Part shown: one piece after another, positions 42,524 through 51,379 of the stretch
How the letters are laid out: every line of letters starts with the position of its first letter
Numbering within the stretch: position 1 is the first letter of the stretch
Notes under the pieces: generated by a model
The model's database searches: none
Told to the model about the DNA's origin: nothing
What the model saw: only the letters and a program-made list of their open reading frames with translations
Made by a program: the position numbers and the translations under genes
Source: an uncultured Psychroserpens sp.
GTDB lineage: Bacteria; Bacteroidota; Bacteroidia; Flavobacteriales; Flavobacteriaceae
Reading direction: 5' to 3'
Assembly (NCBI RefSeq): GCF_947501425.1
Contig: NZ_CANMVN010000001.1
Location: 310,001 to 374,000, forward strand
Length of the DNA: 64,000 nt

Positions 42524-43033
42524 ATGGGACTATTTTCATTTATTAAAAACGCAGGCGCTAAAGTTTTCGGAATAGGAAAAACAACTGAAGAAGAAGCTGC
42601 TGAAGCTAGAGCAAAAGCCGCAAGAGAAGCTGATGCTGCCGAATTACGATTAGAGGAAGCTGCAGCAAGAAATTTAGAAGAAACGATAACCGACTTACAA
42701 CTACAGGTAGAGAATTTAAGTGTTTTTGTGGATGATGACATGGCGAGAGTATCTGGAATGGCTTACGATCAGGCTACAAAAGAGAAAGTCGTATTGGTTA
42801 TTGGTAATACAGCTGGAATTTCTACAGTAGACGATCAAATGACGGTTGAGCATGTAGAGCCAGAAGCACAATTTCATACGGTTGCCAGTGGTGATACTTT
42901 AGGAAAAATTGCAAAGCATTACTACGGAAACGCCATGAAATATCCTGAGATTTTTGAAGCCAATAAACCCATGTTAACTGATCCTGATAAAATTTATCCA
43001 GGGCAGGTATTACGTATTCCAAACTTAGACTAA
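42524..43033 (+). CDS. Kbp-like BON and LysM protein (potassium-binding protein homologue)
   Basis: The 169-residue cytosolic protein closely follows E. coli Kbp (YgaU): MGLFSFIKNAGAKVFG at the start, a BON domain over about 60-105 (VDDDMARVSGMAYDQATKEKVVLVIGNTAGISTVDDQM) and a LysM domain over about 118-168 (HTVASGDTLGKIAKHYYGNAMKYPEIFEANKPML, KIYPGQVLRIP). E. coli Kbp binds potassium and is a cytosolic sensor. Here the segment between the N-terminus and BON is a longer Ala/Glu/Arg-rich helix (about 20-55) not found in E. coli. Confidence 0.9.
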   Translation: MGLFSFIKNAGAKVFGIGKTTEEEAAEARAKAAREADAAELRLEEAAARNLEETITDLQLQVENLSVFVDDDMARVSGMAYDQATKEKVVLVIGNTAGISTVDDQMTVEHVEPEAQFHTVASGDTLGKIAKHYYGNAMKYPEIFEANKPMLTDPDKIYPGQVLRIPNLD

Positions 43034-43106
43034 GCCTACGCATCTACTTCGCCTAAGCGGCTTGGTAGACCAAATAGCTTTGGCTTACTAAGTTTAATTT
43101 TACGAT

Positions 43107-43140
43107 AAAAAAAAGCGCAACTATTGGTTGCGCTTTTTTT
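43107..43140. terminator. Bidirectional rho-independent terminator between the Kbp-like and TlpA-like genes
   Basis: GCGCAAC and GTTGCGC form a 7-bp GC-rich stem flanked by A-run and T-run on the two sides, so it works on both strands. It separates two convergent genes. Confidence 0.92.
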
Positions 43141-43154
43141 TGTTTGTATTGTTT

Positions 43155-44465
43155 CTATTTTAGGATAGCTTTTAAAGCTTCTACATCATAAGGTTTGGCT
43201 GTGATGGTTTTGTCTTTATCTAATACAAAATACGAAGGTGTAGATTCAATGCCATAAGCATTAGAGGTTGGGTTGTCCCATTTTCCTAAACCTAGCACAT
43301 GAATAAAATCGGGATAATCACCAATCATTTTTGACCAGTTATCGGCTTCATCCTCGAGTCCGAAAGCAATCACCTTAAGATCTGTATTATCAGCTAAAAG
43401 CGCCTTTACTTTTGGAAGTTCATCAATGCAATGTCCGCAAGTACTGCTCCAAAAGATAACCAGGTATTGATCTGCAATATCCAGATCGTGAAGTGTTGTG
43501 GTTTTTGTTTTACCATCCTTTGTAATGGCAAGATCAAAGTTAGCAGCTTTATTTCCAACGGTATTGTTTTTATAAACGAGGAGTTTCTCCGTCAAGGCCT
43601 CATAACCCGTTTGTTTGGTAAGTTCCAGTAAGTGGTTATCAGTGACATAATTTGCTAATTCTGGATTATCCATACTTTTGAAACGACTCCAGATCATTTC
43701 GTATAAAATTGTTTTTAGTTGAATATTTCCTTCGCCAATACTCGTCATTAAATGGTCCACATCTTTTTTGTAAGTGGCGTTACTAGTATTGGCACTCATT
43801 CCGAAGATATAGGCCAAGACACGATCTACCATAAAGTCTGAACTTTGTAGTAGTGTATTACCAAAATCAACATGGTCTAGATAGGTGCGCTTTAAGTTTT
43901 TAGAATAGGTTGAGAGGTCTTCAAAACCTTCAGGAATATAAGGTGTGTTGGCTTTTACAAATGCCGAAGACATTAGATCTTTTGAAGCATCTTCGTAGGC
44001 ATTTTGCGTATCGTTAAGTGTTTTAACAATATCAGCATAGGCTTTTTTATCTGTGCTTTCCTGAGTATAAAAATTACTTAAAGTCATATTGATCATCTCC
44101 ATACTTTTAATGTAAGATGCCCAAAGTTGATTCTCTCGACTATCGGTAAAATCGAGACCATTCTCTAAATTGAAATTAAACGCAATAGATTCTCTTCCAT
44201 TATAAATGAAATCAAAGTTGTTTTCCTCTGGAGGAAGCGCATATACGATTTTATAAATACCAGCATTCATAGTAGAATCCAGTGCCATGCTGAAACTGCC
44301 ATCTTCGGCAAGTTCGGCTCTGTTGACATATTCTGCTCCAGTAGGTGTAGCGTGATATAAAAAAGCATAGGTGTATTGTTCAGCAGGTGTAAACGTGCCG
44401 CTAATGCTATGTTGTGCAAAAATGAATGTAGGAATCAATGTTAATAATAAAGCAAATCGTTTCAT
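43155..44465 (-). CDS. TlpA-like thioredoxin-fold protein (envelope thiol-disulfide oxidoreductase)
   Basis: The 436-residue product has a signal peptide (MKRFALLLTLIPTFIFAQ), an N-terminal beta domain (about 20-120) of the DUF4369-like type and a helical middle part. The C-terminal thioredoxin domain over about 305-435 has the redox motif in IFWSSTCGHCIDELPKVKALL (CGHC) and the later SNAYGIESTPSYFVLDKDKTI (cis-Pro). It would act in the periplasm on protein or small-molecule thiols. Substrate unknown. Single gene between terminators. Confidence 0.88.
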   Translation of the reverse strand: MKRFALLLTLIPTFIFAQHSISGTFTPAEQYTYAFLYHATPTGAEYVNRAELAEDGSFSMALDSTMNAGIYKIVYALPPEENNFDFIYNGRESIAFNFNLENGLDFTDSRENQLWASYIKSMEMINMTLSNFYTQESTDKKAYADIVKTLNDTQNAYEDASKDLMSSAFVKANTPYIPEGFEDLSTYSKNLKRTYLDHVDFGNTLLQSSDFMVDRVLAYIFGMSANTSNATYKKDVDHLMTSIGEGNIQLKTILYEMIWSRFKSMDNPELANYVTDNHLLELTKQTGYEALTEKLLVYKNNTVGNKAANFDLAITKDGKTKTTTLHDLDIADQYLVIFWSSTCGHCIDELPKVKALLADNTDLKVIAFGLEDEADNWSKMIGDYPDFIHVLGLGKWDNPTSNAYGIESTPSYFVLDKDKTITAKPYDVEALKAILK

Positions 44466-44598
44466 TAGTATGTAATTTTTATAAACACAGGTTCAATTTC
44501 AAATATCAAGCCAAATATCAGGATTTTTTTCTTTTCCGTCTAAAACTTTGCAGAATGTAATTACTGAAGAGGATTTGATCATAGTTGTCCTATGGTTT

Positions 44599-47500
44599 TT
44601 AAATCTCTTGAAGTCTGCTCAAAGCTTGTTTAACAGAGTTGATATGTTCAAAAGTAATCAACAGTCGTAAACCGTTTCTGGTTTGTTTTTCTTTCATTTT
44701 ACAATCTTTTGGGCGGCTTTGGATGTACTGCAGCACTTTAGTGAAATTATCACTTTGATAAAACGGACTTTGCTGGTCGTTGATAAAATACCCAACAAAT
44801 CGTCCTTTCTTCATGATGATCTTTTCCAGGCCAATTTTTGTAGCAATCCATTTAATACGGACACTGTTGAGTAAATCTATAACTTGTACTGGGAGTTCAC
44901 CAAAACGGTCGAGAATCTCGGTTTCAAAAGTTTGTAATTCGTCTTCAGTTTTGAGCGTGTTGAGTTTGGTGTATAGGTTAAGGCGTTCGGTAATGTTATT
45001 GACATAGTCATCAGGGAACAACAATTCAAAATCGGTATCAATAGTGATATCTTTGACATAATCTTTTTCTTTTCCGTCGTCTTTATATAAATCTTTGAAT
45101 TCATTTTCCTTGAGTTCTTCAATGGCTTCATTCAAGATCTTTTGGTAAGTATCAAAGCCTATATCGTTGATAAATCCACTTTGTTCACCACCTAAAAGAT
45201 CACCAGCACCACGGATTTCTAAATCTTTCATGGCAATATTAAAACCACTTCCCAGTTCGGTAAACTGCTCTAAAGCTGTAATACGTTTTCTAGCGTCGTT
45301 GGTCATTGCAGAGTATTCTGGAGTGATAAAATAACAGAAGGCTTTTTTATTACTACGTCCAACTCGTCCGCGCATTTGATGAAGGTCACTTAATCCAAAA
45401 TTATTGGCGTTATTGATAAAAATAGTATTTGCGTTTGGCACATCTAATCCACTTTCAACAATGGTTGTACTTACCAATACATCAAATTCCCCATTCATAA
45501 ATGCAAGCATCAATTGCTCTAGTTTCTTACCGTCGAGTTGACCATGTCCAATACCTATTTTTGCGTCAGGCACAAGACGTTGAATCATACCAGCGACTTC
45601 TTTAATGTTTTCTATTCGGTTGTGAATAAAGAAAATTTGTCCGCCACGTTGAATTTCATAAGTAACCGCATCTCTAATGGTCTCTTCATTAAATCGTATC
45701 ACATGACTCTCAATAGGATAACGGTTAGGTGGAGGCGTAGTAATAACCGATAGATCTCTGGCTGCCATTAGGCTAAATTGTAACGTTCTGGGAATTGGAG
45801 TTGCAGTAAGTGTGAGCACATCCACATTCTCTTTGAGTGTTTTTAATTTCTCTTTAACCGCTACACCAAATTTTTGTTCTTCATCAACAATGAGCAAGCC
45901 TAAGTCTTTAAATTTTACATTTTTATTGACCAATTGATGCGTCCCAATAATGATATCTACATGACCCTTTTCTAATTTCTCTAAGGTGATGCGTTTCTCT
46001 TTTGCTGTTCTAAAACGGTTGAGGTAATCTACAGTAACCGGAAAGTCTTTAAGACGTTCTGAAAATGTTTTGTGATGCTGATAAGCCAGAATCGTTGTTG
46101 GGACCAATACAGCCACCTGTTTACCATTATCAACAGCCTTGAAAGCAGCGCGAATAGCCACCTCTGTTTTACCAAAACCAACATCTCCACAAACGAGGCG
46201 ATCCATAGGACGCTCACTTTCCATATCTGCTTTAATGTCAGCTGTAGAAGTGGTTTGGTCTGGTGTGTCTTCGTATATAAACGAGGCTTCCAATTCATGT
46301 TGAAGGTAACTATCGGGTTTATATTGATAGCCTTTTTCCAGCTTGCGTTTGGCATACACCTGAATCAAATTAAAGGCAATCTCCTTAACACGCGACTTCG
46401 TTTTTTGCTTGAGATTTTTCCAGGCTTTACTACCAAGTTTATAGACTTTAGGCGGTTTTCCATCTTTCCCATTAAATTTTGTGATCTTGTGTAGCGAGTG
46501 GATGCTCAAATACAAGACATCACGTTCGCCATAGACCAGTTTGATGGCTTCTTGTTTTTTGCCTTCGACATCAATTTTCTGGAGTCCGCCAAACTTTCCA
46601 ATCCCATGATCAATATGTGTAACATAATCACCAATATCCAGATTGGTTAATTCTTTGAGTGTAATGGCTTGCTTTTTTGCATAGCCATTTTTGAGATGAA
46701 ACTTATGATAGCGTTCAAAGATCTGATGGTCTGTATAACAGGTGATCTTTTGGTCATGATCAATAAAACCTTGGTAAAGCGAAAGGACTATAGTTTGGTA
46801 ATGTACCTCCTGATCCACATCCTCAAAAATATCATGGAAACGTTTGGCCTGTTGCTCACTCACACAAGCAATATAATTGGTGTATCCTTTATTATGGTTG
46901 GTATTGAGATCATCAATTAATAAGTTAAATTGCTTATTAAATGAAGGTTGAGGTGTCGTATTGAAGACAATATGTTCTTCGGAAAATAAGCTTGATGTCC
47001 CAAATTCTATGAGTCTGAAATCCAGTAATTGTTGTTTCAGTAATTGAGAATTGCAAAAGAGTTCCTCAGGTTCTGAATGTTTTAATTCTGAAGACAAGGC
47101 TTTAAATGCCTCTTCAGCTTTTCTGAAGTTGTCATCAATTCGTGAAAATAGCAAATCGGTATTTTTTGAAAAAATGACTGTTTTTTGAGCAATATATTTT
47201 AAGAAACTCTGTCTGCTTTCCTCAAGAAATTTATTAGCAACATTTGGTATGATCCCAATTTTTTTGATTTGTTCTGTGGAGAGTTGTGTCTCTACATCAA
47301 AGGTTCTGATGCTATCTACTTCATCACCAAAAAACTCAATCCTGTAAGGTTCATCATGAGAAAAAGAAAATACATCAACAATGCCACCACGAACTGAGAA
47401 TTCGCCAGGTTCAGTAACAAAATCTACACGTTTAAATTGGTATTCAAATAATACTTCATTTACAAAATCTATCGATAATTCGTCATTTACTGCAATTTTT

Positions 47501-47928
47501 AACGTATTCTTCTCAAGTTCACGACGCGTCACCACTTTTTCAAATAAGGCATCAGGATACGTAACAATAATAGCAGGTTTTTTTCGCGAATTGATACGGT
47601 TAAGTACTTCGGCACGAAGTAAGACATTAGCATTGTCGGTTTCTTCTATTTGGTATGGTCGTCTGTAACTTCCAGGATAGAAGAGAACATCTTTATCGTT
47701 GAGCAATACTTCGAGGTCATTAAGGTAGAATGCCGCTTCTTCCTTATCATTAAATACGAGTAGGTAAGGTGATTCTGTGACTTTAAAAGCTTCACTGATA
47801 ACTAGTGATAATGAAGAGCCAACAAGACCTTTTAGATGTATTTTTGCTTCAGAATGGGTAATAGCTGTCTGCAGATTTTGCATTTGCAAAGCCTGTGCAT
47901 ACGTTTGCGAGAGAATGGTTTTACTCAA
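44599..47928 (-). CDS. mfd: Transcription-repair coupling factor
   Basis: The 1109-residue protein is full-length Mfd. UvrB-like N-terminal domains (about 1-380) include SVRGGIVDVFSFSHDEPYRIEFFGDEVDSIR. An RNA polymerase-interacting CarD-like domain follows near 430-500 (DIGDYVTHIDHGIGKFGGL). The RecG-like helicase core has Walker A GDVGFGKTEVA, the box DEEQKFGV and VSTTIVESGLDVPNANTIFI, then HQMRGRVGRS and the TRCF C-terminal domain. It removes RNA polymerase stalled at lesions and recruits UvrA. The start at 47928 is supported by a TATATTTG -7 box 17 bp upstream. Confidence 0.97.
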   Translation of the reverse strand: MSKTILSQTYAQALQMQNLQTAITHSEAKIHLKGLVGSSLSLVISEAFKVTESPYLLVFNDKEEAAFYLNDLEVLLNDKDVLFYPGSYRRPYQIEETDNANVLLRAEVLNRINSRKKPAIIVTYPDALFEKVVTRRELEKNTLKIAVNDELSIDFVNEVLFEYQFKRVDFVTEPGEFSVRGGIVDVFSFSHDEPYRIEFFGDEVDSIRTFDVETQLSTEQIKKIGIIPNVANKFLEESRQSFLKYIAQKTVIFSKNTDLLFSRIDDNFRKAEEAFKALSSELKHSEPEELFCNSQLLKQQLLDFRLIEFGTSSLFSEEHIVFNTTPQPSFNKQFNLLIDDLNTNHNKGYTNYIACVSEQQAKRFHDIFEDVDQEVHYQTIVLSLYQGFIDHDQKITCYTDHQIFERYHKFHLKNGYAKKQAITLKELTNLDIGDYVTHIDHGIGKFGGLQKIDVEGKKQEAIKLVYGERDVLYLSIHSLHKITKFNGKDGKPPKVYKLGSKAWKNLKQKTKSRVKEIAFNLIQVYAKRKLEKGYQYKPDSYLQHELEASFIYEDTPDQTTSTADIKADMESERPMDRLVCGDVGFGKTEVAIRAAFKAVDNGKQVAVLVPTTILAYQHHKTFSERLKDFPVTVDYLNRFRTAKEKRITLEKLEKGHVDIIIGTHQLVNKNVKFKDLGLLIVDEEQKFGVAVKEKLKTLKENVDVLTLTATPIPRTLQFSLMAARDLSVITTPPPNRYPIESHVIRFNEETIRDAVTYEIQRGGQIFFIHNRIENIKEVAGMIQRLVPDAKIGIGHGQLDGKKLEQLMLAFMNGEFDVLVSTTIVESGLDVPNANTIFINNANNFGLSDLHQMRGRVGRSNKKAFCYFITPEYSAMTNDARKRITALEQFTELGSGFNIAMKDLEIRGAGDLLGGEQSGFINDIGFDTYQKILNEAIEELKENEFKDLYKDDGKEKDYVKDITIDTDFELLFPDDYVNNITERLNLYTKLNTLKTEDELQTFETEILDRFGELPVQVIDLLNSVRIKWIATKIGLEKIIMKKGRFVGYFINDQQSPFYQSDNFTKVLQYIQSRPKDCKMKEKQTRNGLRLLITFEHINSVKQALSRLQEI

Positions 47929-47944
47929 GGCATTTTATTTTGTG

Positions 47945-47952
47945 CAAATATA
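47945..47952 (-). promoter_or_regulatory. -7 element for mfd
   Basis: On the minus strand the sequence reads TATATTTG, a perfect TAnnTTTG match, ending 17 bp before the mfd start. No clear TTG lies at -33. Confidence 0.45.
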
Positions 47953-47973
47953 AAATTTTTGTGACACAGGTTA

Positions 47974-48004
47974 TTGTTAAAATGTATTAATAAAACTATC
48001 TTTG
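47974..48004 (+). promoter_or_regulatory. Bacteroidota-type promoter for the TerB-like gene
   Basis: TTG at 47974-47976, a 20-nt spacer and TATCTTTG at 47997-48004 match the -33/-7 consensus (spacer one base above the usual range). The start codon is 22 bp downstream. It is back to back with the mfd -7 box. Confidence 0.6.
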
Positions 48005-48026
48005 TGGCACTAAAAAAACAAAATAT

Positions 48027-48458
48027 ATGTCATTTTCAGAATTATTCGAAAGCGGATTTAAAAAGCGTAACGAAGATCATTTTGCTGCAATTGTTAGAGT
48101 TGCTATGAGTGATGGAATTATCAATGATGCAGAAAAAGCATTTTTAGACCGTTTAGCGACACGTTTAGATATCACCGAAGCCGATTATAAAACAATACTT
48201 AAAGACTATCAAAGTCACCCAATCAATCCACCATTATCATATGATATGCGATTAGAGCGTCTTTATGATTTGGCGCGTATGGTTTGGGCAGATCACATTG
48301 AAGGTGAAGATCAGGTTAGATTGTTAGAAAAATTATGTATTGGTTTAGGGTTCAATCAGGATAATGTAAAATACATTACAGATAAGGCACTAACTTTAGT
48401 ACATTACGAAGTAGATTTAGATGATTTTATTGAAAAAATGAAGAATATGAATCAATAA
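48027..48458 (+). CDS. TerB-like protein
   Basis: The 143-residue cytosolic protein is all-helical with the TerB/DjlA-N pattern: FAAIVRVAMSDGIINDAEKAFLDRLATRLDI and LYDLARMVWADHIEGEDQVRLLEKLCIGLGF, two repeats each carrying an acidic metal-binding loop (DGIINDAE, DHIEGEDQ). TerB domains bind calcium or act as adaptors in tellurite-resistance and stress systems. It stands alone here. It is closed by a strong terminator. Confidence 0.8.
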   Translation: MSFSELFESGFKKRNEDHFAAIVRVAMSDGIINDAEKAFLDRLATRLDITEADYKTILKDYQSHPINPPLSYDMRLERLYDLARMVWADHIEGEDQVRLLEKLCIGLGFNQDNVKYITDKALTLVHYEVDLDDFIEKMKNMNQ

Positions 48459-48480
48459 GAGATTTATATATTGAAATATA

Positions 48481-48507
48481 AGCAACCTTTTCAGGTTGCT
48501 TTTTTTA
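48481..48507 (+). terminator. Rho-independent terminator after the TerB-like gene
   Basis: AGCAACC and GGTTGCT form a 7-bp stem with the loop TTTTCA, followed by seven T. It reaches the stop codon of the convergent fbp gene. Confidence 0.88.
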
Positions 48508-49509
48508 TGCGTTGCGCATAAATTCTTCAGCTTTATCTACCATATTTTTGCTTCCGCAGATAAACGGCACACGTTGGTGTAATTCAGTAGGTTCGATATC
48601 CAAAATTCTTGTAAATCCGTCACTGGCTTTACCGTTAGCTTGTTCTGCTAAAAATGCCATTGGGTTACATTCGTAAAGTAAGCGTAGTTTACCTTCAGAA
48701 TTTACTGAACTTTTAGGATATAAATAGATACCACCTTTAATCATATTTCTGTGGAAATCAGAAACTAAAGACCCAATATATCTACTTGTATATGGTCTGT
48801 CGCCTTCTTCCATTTGGCAGTATTTAATGTAGTTTTTTATGCCTTGTGGGAAATGTGTGTAATTTCCTTCATTTACAGAATAAATTTTTCCATTTTCAGG
48901 AAATTGCATATCAGGATGTGAGAGGTAGAAACTACCTATTGCTGGATTTAAGGTAAATCCATTAACACCGTCGCCAGTAGTGTAGACAAGCATGGTCGAT
49001 GTTCCATAAACAATATAACCAGCAGCAACTTGCTGATTTCCCTTTTGAAGAAAGTCGTCGATGGTTACTGGAGTTCCAACTGGAGTTACACGTCTGTAAA
49101 TAGAAAAAATTGTTCCAACCGATACATTGACATCGATATTGGAGGAGCCATCCAGAGGATCAATTAATACCACATATTTATTTTGGTGATTTTCATCCTG
49201 ACTATTGATAGAAATAAAATCGTCTTCTTCTTCGCTTGCAATACCACAAACAATATTACGTTTTGTCATGGTTTGAATAAACTTATCATTGGCATAAACA
49301 TCCAGTTTTTGTTGATCTTCACCTTGAATGTTCGTGTCTCCGGCAGTACCAATAATGTCAACTAAACCAGCTTTATTAACTTCATGGTTGACGACTTTGG
49401 CAGCCAATCGGATTGAATTTATTAAACGTGATAACTCACCTGAGGTGTATTTAAAAGAGGATTGATTTTCAATGATAAATTCACCTAGTGTTTGATTTTT
49501 TCGAGACAT
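48505..49509 (-). CDS. fbp: Class I fructose-1,6-bisphosphatase
   Basis: The 334-residue protein has the metal-binding sequence [25 protein letters not shown] and an upstream Glu pair in [13 protein letters not shown]-like substrate residues are in [26 protein letters not shown], and [20 protein letters not shown] is also typical of class I enzymes. It hydrolyses fructose 1,6-bisphosphate in gluconeogenesis. The start at 49509 is near a plausible promoter at 49528-49557. The gene is divergent from the GNAT-lysC operon. Confidence 0.96.
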   Translation of the reverse strand: MSRKNQTLGEFIIENQSSFKYTSGELSRLINSIRLAAKVVNHEVNKAGLVDIIGTAGDTNIQGEDQQKLDVYANDKFIQTMTKRNIVCGIASEEEDDFISINSQDENHQNKYVVLIDPLDGSSNIDVNVSVGTIFSIYRRVTPVGTPVTIDDFLQKGNQQVAAGYIVYGTSTMLVYTTGDGVNGFTLNPAIGSFYLSHPDMQFPENGKIYSVNEGNYTHFPQGIKNYIKYCQMEEGDRPYTSRYIGSLVSDFHRNMIKGGIYLYPKSSVNSEGKLRLLYECNPMAFLAEQANGKASDGFTRILDIEPTELHQRVPFICGSKNMVDKAEEFMRNA

Positions 49510-49527
49510 GCAGTTGGGTTGTTTTTA

Positions 49528-49557
49528 CAAATATCTTATTTTTTTATTCAACTACAA
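49528..49557 (-). promoter_or_regulatory. Promoter for fbp
   Basis: On the minus strand TTG (49557-49555), 19 nt and GATATTTG (49535-49528) match the -33/-7 consensus with one mismatch in the first base of the -7 box. The fbp start codon follows 18 bp later. Confidence 0.5.
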
Positions 49558-49602
49558 CGTTATCGTTAGATTATTATATGATAAAATTATTAAGTTTTAG
49601 AC

Positions 49603-49610
49603 TATATTTG
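49603..49610 (+). promoter_or_regulatory. -7 element (TATATTTG) for the GNAT-lysC operon
   Basis: A perfect TAnnTTTG match 15 bp before the GNAT start codon. No TTG at the expected -33 place. Confidence 0.45.
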
Positions 49611-49625
49611 AGCTAAAGAAAAGCC

Positions 49626-50105
49626 ATGACATTTTCCATCAGAAAAGCAATTAAACAGGATATGCCTAGAGTTCTGGAGCTTATCAAGGAACTAGCTGAT
49701 TTTGAAAAAGAACCAGAGGCAGTTGAGGTGACTATTGAAGAATTAATCAAGGGTGGTTTTGAAGAGCCCGTTCAGTTTGTGTGTTTTGTTGCCGAGTGTA
49801 ACAATCGTATTGAAGGAATTGCATTGGTCTATAACCGTTTTTCTACATGGAAAGGAGTTGTGCTTCATTTGGAAGATTTGATAGTAAGCCATAACATGAG
49901 AGGTTCTGGTTTGGGAACGGCACTTTTAGACGAAGTGGTTAGGTATGGTCAAAGTTTAGGGGTGAAACGTATCGGCTGGGAAGTATTAGATTGGAATCAA
50001 TCTGCTATTGACTTTTATGAGAAAAAAGGTGCAGATATCAAACGTGATTGGCATATTGTACATCTTACAAAAGATGGAATGAAAAATTATATAGCAAATA
50101 TTTAG
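49626..50105 (+). CDS. GNAT family N-acetyltransferase
   Basis: The 159-residue protein is a single GNAT domain: IRKAIKQDMPRVLELIKELADFEKEPEAVEVT, ALVYNRFSTWKGVVLHLEDLIVSHNMRGSGLGTALL (acetyl-CoA site RGSGLG) and WEVLDWNQSAIDFYEKKGADI. The pattern, including the ADFEKEPEAV segment, is like the diamine/thialysine acetyltransferase (SSAT-like) group, but the substrate is not certain. One base separates it from lysC, so the two are co-expressed. Confidence 0.9.
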   Translation: MTFSIRKAIKQDMPRVLELIKELADFEKEPEAVEVTIEELIKGGFEEPVQFVCFVAECNNRIEGIALVYNRFSTWKGVVLHLEDLIVSHNMRGSGLGTALLDEVVRYGQSLGVKRIGWEVLDWNQSAIDFYEKKGADIKRDWHIVHLTKDGMKNYIANI

Positions 50106-50106
50106 A

Positions 50107-51357
50107 ATGCAAGTATTTAAATTTGGAGGAGCCTCAGTTAAAAATGCTGAAGGTGTTAAAAATTTAGCTTCGGTGTTGCAACAAGTTGGTTATGAAAATA
50201 CACTTGTAGTAGTTTCGGCAATGGGTAAAACTACTAATGCACTTGAAATTGTAATAAAAAACTATTTTGATAATAAGTCAGAATTACAAAGTTCTATCCA
50301 AGATGTCAAAAAGTATCACAATGAGATTCTTTTAGAACTTTTTGAAAATACACAACACGCTGTATTTAAAAAAGTGTCTTCGATTTTTGAAGATCTTGAT
50401 TATTTTTTAAGTCGCAACAAATCTCCAGATTACAATTTTGTTTACGACCAGGTTATTGGTTTTGGAGAATTGACATCAACAACTATTATCAGTACATACC
50501 TTAATGAGATTGGATTAAAAAACAACTGGTTGGATGTTAGAGAATTTATCAAGACTGATGATTACTATAGAAGAGCCAATGTTGATTGGGAACACACTCA
50601 ATACAAAATTAAAACCAATTTTGACTCCAGTGTGCTCAATATCACACAAGGGTTTTTAGGAAGTGACGCCAATAATTTCACTACTACTTTAGGAAGAGAA
50701 GGAAGTGACTATACAGCAGCAATTTTTGCCTATTGTTTAAATGCCGAAAGTGTTACGATCTGGAAAGATGTTCCAGGTGTTTTAAATGCTGATCCACGAT
50801 ATTTTGAAAACGCCCAATTGCTCAACAGTATTTCATACAGAGAGGCGATAGAGTTAGCATTTTATGGTGCCTCTGTTATTCACCCTAAAACACTTCAACC
50901 TTTACAGCAAAAGGAAATTCCGTTGTTTGTAAAATCATTTTTAAATCCGAAGAATTCAGGAACCATGGTTGGCAAAGGTATAGGTTTAGAGCCTGATATT
51001 CCTTGTTATATTGTTAAGAAAAATCAAGTATTGATATCCTTGTCTTCCTTAGATTTTAGTTATATCGTTGAAGAGAATATTAGTGAGATCTTTAAATTAC
51101 TACATCTCTATAAAATGAAGGTAGATGTGATACAGAATTCGGCAATTAGTTTTTCGGTGTGTTTTGAAAACACCTACAATAATCTTGACCGACTGCTTCA
51201 ACACTTAAAAGCAAAATTTAAAGTAACATTTCACGAAAACGTAAGTCTTTATACTGTTAGGCATTATAACGAACAAGCAATTACCTCTATAGAAAGCGGT
51301 AAAGAATTGCTGTTAAAACAGTTAACTCAAGAAACCATTCAAATCGTAACTAAATAG
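50107..51357 (+). CDS. lysC: Aspartate kinase
   Basis: The 416-residue monofunctional enzyme starts MQVFKFGGASVKN (KFGGxS ATP-site motif). It continues VIGFGELTSTTIISTYLN, TTTLGREGSDYTAAIFAYCL (catalytic loop), IWKDVPGVLNADPRYF and ELAFYGASVIHPKTLQPL. The C-terminal ~120 residues hold the ACT region, with a less typical sequence (ILKL...KNQVLISLSSLDFSYIVEE). It phosphorylates aspartate for lysine, threonine and methionine synthesis. It lies between a GNAT gene and the OlsF-like gene in one operon. Confidence 0.94.
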   Translation: MQVFKFGGASVKNAEGVKNLASVLQQVGYENTLVVVSAMGKTTNALEIVIKNYFDNKSELQSSIQDVKKYHNEILLELFENTQHAVFKKVSSIFEDLDYFLSRNKSPDYNFVYDQVIGFGELTSTTIISTYLNEIGLKNNWLDVREFIKTDDYYRRANVDWEHTQYKIKTNFDSSVLNITQGFLGSDANNFTTTLGREGSDYTAAIFAYCLNAESVTIWKDVPGVLNADPRYFENAQLLNSISYREAIELAFYGASVIHPKTLQPLQQKEIPLFVKSFLNPKNSGTMVGKGIGLEPDIPCYIVKKNQVLISLSSLDFSYIVEENISEIFKLLHLYKMKVDVIQNSAISFSVCFENTYNNLDRLLQHLKAKFKVTFHENVSLYTVRHYNEQAITSIESGKELLLKQLTQETIQIVTK

Positions 51358-51379
51358 TTTATTTAGTACATTTACACTC

